Of a DNA stretch of 25,513 bases, positions 22,962-25,513 are shown piece by piece. Within the stretch, counting starts at the first letter, position 1; each line of letters begins with the position of its first letter. Location: NCBI GenBank assembly GCA_036897095.1, contig JAYMSP010002223.1, positions 1 through 25,513 of the forward strand, read 5' to 3'. The notes under the pieces were generated by a model. The model had not been told where the DNA came from. It saw only the letters and a list, made by a program, of their open reading frames with translations, and did no database searches. This DNA is from Plantago elongata. Taxonomy: Eukaryota > Streptophyta > Magnoliopsida > Lamiales > Plantaginaceae. The translations under genes were made by a program, and so were the position numbers.

Positions 22962-24175
22962 TGAAACTAACATACTAGTTTCACGGACACAAATGCTAGT
23001 TTCAAAATAAAAAAAAATCTGTTCTCATATTCACAAAAACTAGTTTCAGAACCACAAAATCTAGTTTCATGTCCATAAAATCTAGTTTCAGAACTACTAA
23101 AGTTAGTTTCAAGTTCACTAAACTCGAATTAAGCGACTATCGAGCCTCTCACAAATTCTAAAACCCTAGGAGGAAATGGTGAACCCAAAAACCAACTAAA
23201 TTTGATTACTCCTTTCGGGAGCTACGATCTTAATTAGGGTTTAGGGTTTAGTATAAATAGTATTAGTTTCAGGTTCATTCAAGTAGTTTCAAATACTCAG
23301 AAGTTAGTTTCATGTTCTTCAATTTTAGTTTTATGTTCGATAAAGTTAGTTTCAGGAACCCAGAGTTAGTTTCATATTCATTAATGATATTTTCAACAAC
23401 TAAAAAATGTTGGTTTCAGATTCCATCGCACAACAAATATCAATTTAATTAGTTTCATGTAAATTGAAGTTAGTTTCAGGTGCCTTTATACTAGTTTCAA
23501 GATTTTTATATTAGTTTCAATATAAATAGTATTAGTTTCAGGGTCATTGAAGTAGTTTCAAAAACTCAAAAGTTAGTTTCATGTTCATCAATTTTAGTTT
23601 TATGTTCGATAAAGTTAGTTTCAGGTTCATTAAACTAGTATCAGGGACTCAAAGTTAGTTTCATATTCACTAATGTTAGTTTCAACAACTAAAAAATGTT
23701 GGTTTCAGGTTCCATCACACAACAAATATTAATTTAACTAGTTTCATGTGAATATGAAGTTAGTTTCAGGTGCCTTATATTAGTTTCAAGATTTTTTATA
23801 TTAGTTTCAGAACCATAAAAACTGGGTCCATGTTCACAAATTCCGGTTCTATGTTCACAAAAGTTAGTTTCAAAACCATAAAATCCTGAAACTAGTTGAA
23901 TCAAAATGCCTGAAACTAGTACGGAAATGTTTGAAACTAATTGTTATGTTTGTGAAACTAACTTTTATACTCCTAAAACTAGTTTGACTTGGTATGAAAC
24001 TAGGGAAACCAACATTTATGCTCCTGAAACTAGCATGGTTTACTTTGAATCTAGTGAACTAATATTTATGCCCATGAAACTAATGCTTTATGAAACTAAT
24101 ACAAACATATTGAATATTCGTGAAACTAACTTTTTATACAATAAAATTAACTTTTTGAAACTAACAAACACAAAA
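22962..24175. repeat. dispersed-tandem array of TAGTTTCA, inverting part way
   Basis: The 8-mer TAGTTTCA occurs about 25 times on the + strand from 22976 to about 23875, spaced mostly by 18-22 bp. From 23884 to about 24160 it appears about 10 times as its reverse complement TGAAACTA. The array opens with a facing pair: TGAAACTA at 22962-22969 and TAGTTTCA at 22976-22983. Bases between copies vary but favour GTTCAT-like words. A pyrimidine-rich tract flanks the left and a purine-rich tract the right, so the whole is roughly symmetrical, as in foldback elements. The frame reading ETN/ETS repeats on the + strand is a by-product of the array. Confidence 0.8.
23252..23810 (+). repeat. 269-bp higher-order duplication within the array
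   Basis: The block starting TATAAATAGTATTAGTTTCA at 23252 recurs at 23521 with the same order of spacers: GAAGTAGTTTCAAA, TTTTAGTTTTATGTTCGATA, AACTAAAAAATGTTGGTTTC and CACAACAAATAT. The second copy is slightly longer because of one or two extra spacer units. Confidence 0.8.
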
Positions 24176-24689
24176 CCAACAAAGATGGACATAAAACTAA
24201 CCAAAATTTACCTGCAACTTATATTTTAGGAAATTAGTGCCTTTCTTTTTTCATATTCATGCAACAATTAGTTGTTGACAGTTGTTGCTAAATTTCTACA
24301 ATAATTCTCTATAAAAAAATTCGTAAAAAAAGCTCTAATATCGAGTAATGCTGTGTTGCCCAAGCCTTTCATCTTCTTCCACATCGGAAAATCGAATCAA
24401 AATAATTTTTTTTCAAAATCCATGTCGAAAACGAGAAGAAAAGGTGAAAACATCAAAGAGAGATGAGGAAGAAAGCTTGTTTGAGGAAGAAGCGAGTAAA
24501 TCGAGAGAAAAATAAAAAGAAGAGAGAAACAAGCGTAGTGTGCTGGTGCTGGAGAAAGAAGCGTGTTGAACCTTAAAGAAGGAATGAGGGTACAATGAAA
24601 AAATAAGGAATTAGGGGGAAAAATAGAATGGACTTATTTGTAATGATTTTAGCAAGCAGACTTTATTTGTAAGCCAATCATGTAAAGTG
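24176..24689. other. right flank of the TAGTTTCA array
   Basis: No gene is supported. The segment is purine-rich at 24425-24560 (GAAGAAG and GAGAG words), mirroring the pyrimidine-rich tract left of the array. Near 24630-24672 there is a short imperfect direct repeat, GGACTTATTTGTAA and AGACTTTATTTGTAA. The right edge against the LINE is not sharp. Confidence 0.45.
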
Positions 24690-25035
24690 GCATGCTTTTG
24701 TAATTTTCTATTGCCACATACCCCCAGATCAACTAAACCACAATCCAACAATTAGCAGAATTGTTAGTTCTATTAGTGGTTAACTTTTTTCCCTCCAAAA
24801 TATTTTCTTATCACTAAACATAGCATTGAAATCCCCAGCAACAATCCAAGCAGTATTAACTCTAGTGCTTATATTTCTATAATAGTTCCAAACCTGATCC
24901 TGCCTGTTATGATTAGGGTTGTTATAGACTGCAATTAAGTGAATTGGTAGTTCCTGCCTTGGTTCCACCACCCTTATGTGAAAATCCTGTCAGCCCTTGC
25001 AGCATCCCATTGAACCCAATATATGTTAGTTCAAA
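24690..25035 (-). mobile_element. LINE 5' part: endonuclease fragment
   Basis: On the - strand, WVQWDAARADRIF (one frame), then DFHIRVVEPRQELPIHLIAV and YNNPNHNRQDQVWNYYRNI, then AWIVAGDFNAMFSDKKIFW, and after a frame change LDCGLVDLGVCGNRK. These correspond in order to the central and C-terminal blocks of the apurinic-type endonuclease of plant LINEs; GDFNAM is the diagnostic catalytic motif. The N-terminal start (usually a WNVRGL motif) is missing and at least two frame changes and stops are present. It has the same orientation as the RNase H part at 21702-22632, so both may come from one copy that lost its reverse transcriptase. Confidence 0.85.
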
Positions 25036-25513
25036 TGTGTAATAATCGAAGATAACAGAATATAAATAAAACAAATCGCCTTTCGTAAGACTAATCTGAG
25101 ACCTGTGCTTGCACAATTTCCTTAAAACAATTACGCCCCCTCACCTATGGTGCTTTGAGGATTCACTGGACGCTTATTTCCCAGGATACAACGGTCGAAA
25201 CCTAAAAGGTAAGCTGCACTGCTTAGCTGTTCTGGCGAATTTAGATTATGCCTGGATTATTAGAGATTGAAGGAAGGAGAAGAAAACAGAAGAGAAGAGT
25301 TCTGTTGGTGCAAAACTTCTGCTTCAACACTGAGAACTTTTTATAGGTGAGGAATGGGGTGAGTAATGAAAATCTCATTTAACTACACTAAGTGGGTGCA
25401 CTTCAATGGTGTAACTCATGCTCATTCATTGTGCCAGGTAGTGGAAGTAGTGGGCAACAATGAGAAGAGTTACAGAATATGAAGAGTCCATTAAGAAAGT
25501 TCTGGAAGAAAAG
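25036..25513. other. right-edge region, no coding gene recognised
   Basis: Neither strand shows a protein family I recognise. The - strand has promoter-like signals described separately. A donor-like ATAG|GTGAGG lies at about 25143-25152 on the - strand, with no ATG between it and the TATA-like box, so a non-coding first exon is possible but unproven. Confidence 0.35.
25262..25346 (-). promoter_or_regulatory. possible plant core promoter on the - strand
   Basis: CTATAAAAAG at 25346-25337 (- strand) is a good TATA box. About 40 bases downstream a pyrimidine-rich leader (about 25300-25262) with TCTTCTCTTCTG- and CTTCTCCTTCC-like words resembles the Y-patch and leader common near plant start sites. 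It would drive transcription toward the LINE pieces and the GT61 fragment. A chance match in this composition cannot be excluded. Confidence 0.35.

Noticed and set aside
22962-24175. Spaced direct repeats suggesting a CRISPR array
   Set aside because: The repeat is only 8 bp, spacers are irregular and themselves repeated, orientation flips, and the genome is a plant.
23906-24229. 107-codon frame with repeated ETN/ETS residues
   Set aside because: The repeats are the GAAACTA array read in one frame; there is no domain or gene structure.

Overview
The window looks like AT-rich nuclear DNA of a flowering plant, probably a eudicot. It has intron-containing plant gene families (WRKY, NRT1/PTR), GT-AG introns, Stowaway- and Tourist-like MITEs, a LINE with plant-type endonuclease, zf-RVT and RNase H parts, and LTR retroelement relics. 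The species cannot be told from the sequence.

Two host genes look complete, both on the + strand. At 4540-6486 a five-exon gene encodes a 493-aa group IIb WRKY transcription factor; a cluster of W-boxes lies just upstream. At 18668-20715 a four-exon gene encodes an NPF (NRT1/PTR family) transporter of about 562 aa, resembling the NPF5 group; its 10-codon first exon is inferred. A third, broken piece of a host gene, a GT61 glycosyltransferase fragment, lies on the - strand at 20961-21215.

The rest is mostly repeats. 1-3949 is AT-rich and non-genic, with a possible SINE and a GC-rich palindromic doublet. 7254-7594 holds two adjacent Tourist-like MITEs rich in CTGAA words. 8740-17862 is a rearranged nest of LTR-retrotransposon fossils: a + strand element (LTR 10099-11154, internal 11155-16244, LTR 16245-17329) flanked by - strand pieces of a related element, with a Stowaway MITE inside one LTR only. 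21702-25035 holds two parts of a - strand LINE separated by about 2 kb that contains a dense array of the 8-mer TAGTTTCA, which switches orientation part way and so looks like a foldback structure.

The most unusual signals are a 17-bp semi-palindrome (RGTGTA-N5-TACACY) scattered many times through LTR, internal and coding parts of the retroelement, and the orientation-switching TAGTTTCA array. No CRISPR, tRNA or rRNA gene was seen. All similarity statements rest on recognition by eye, not on a database search.
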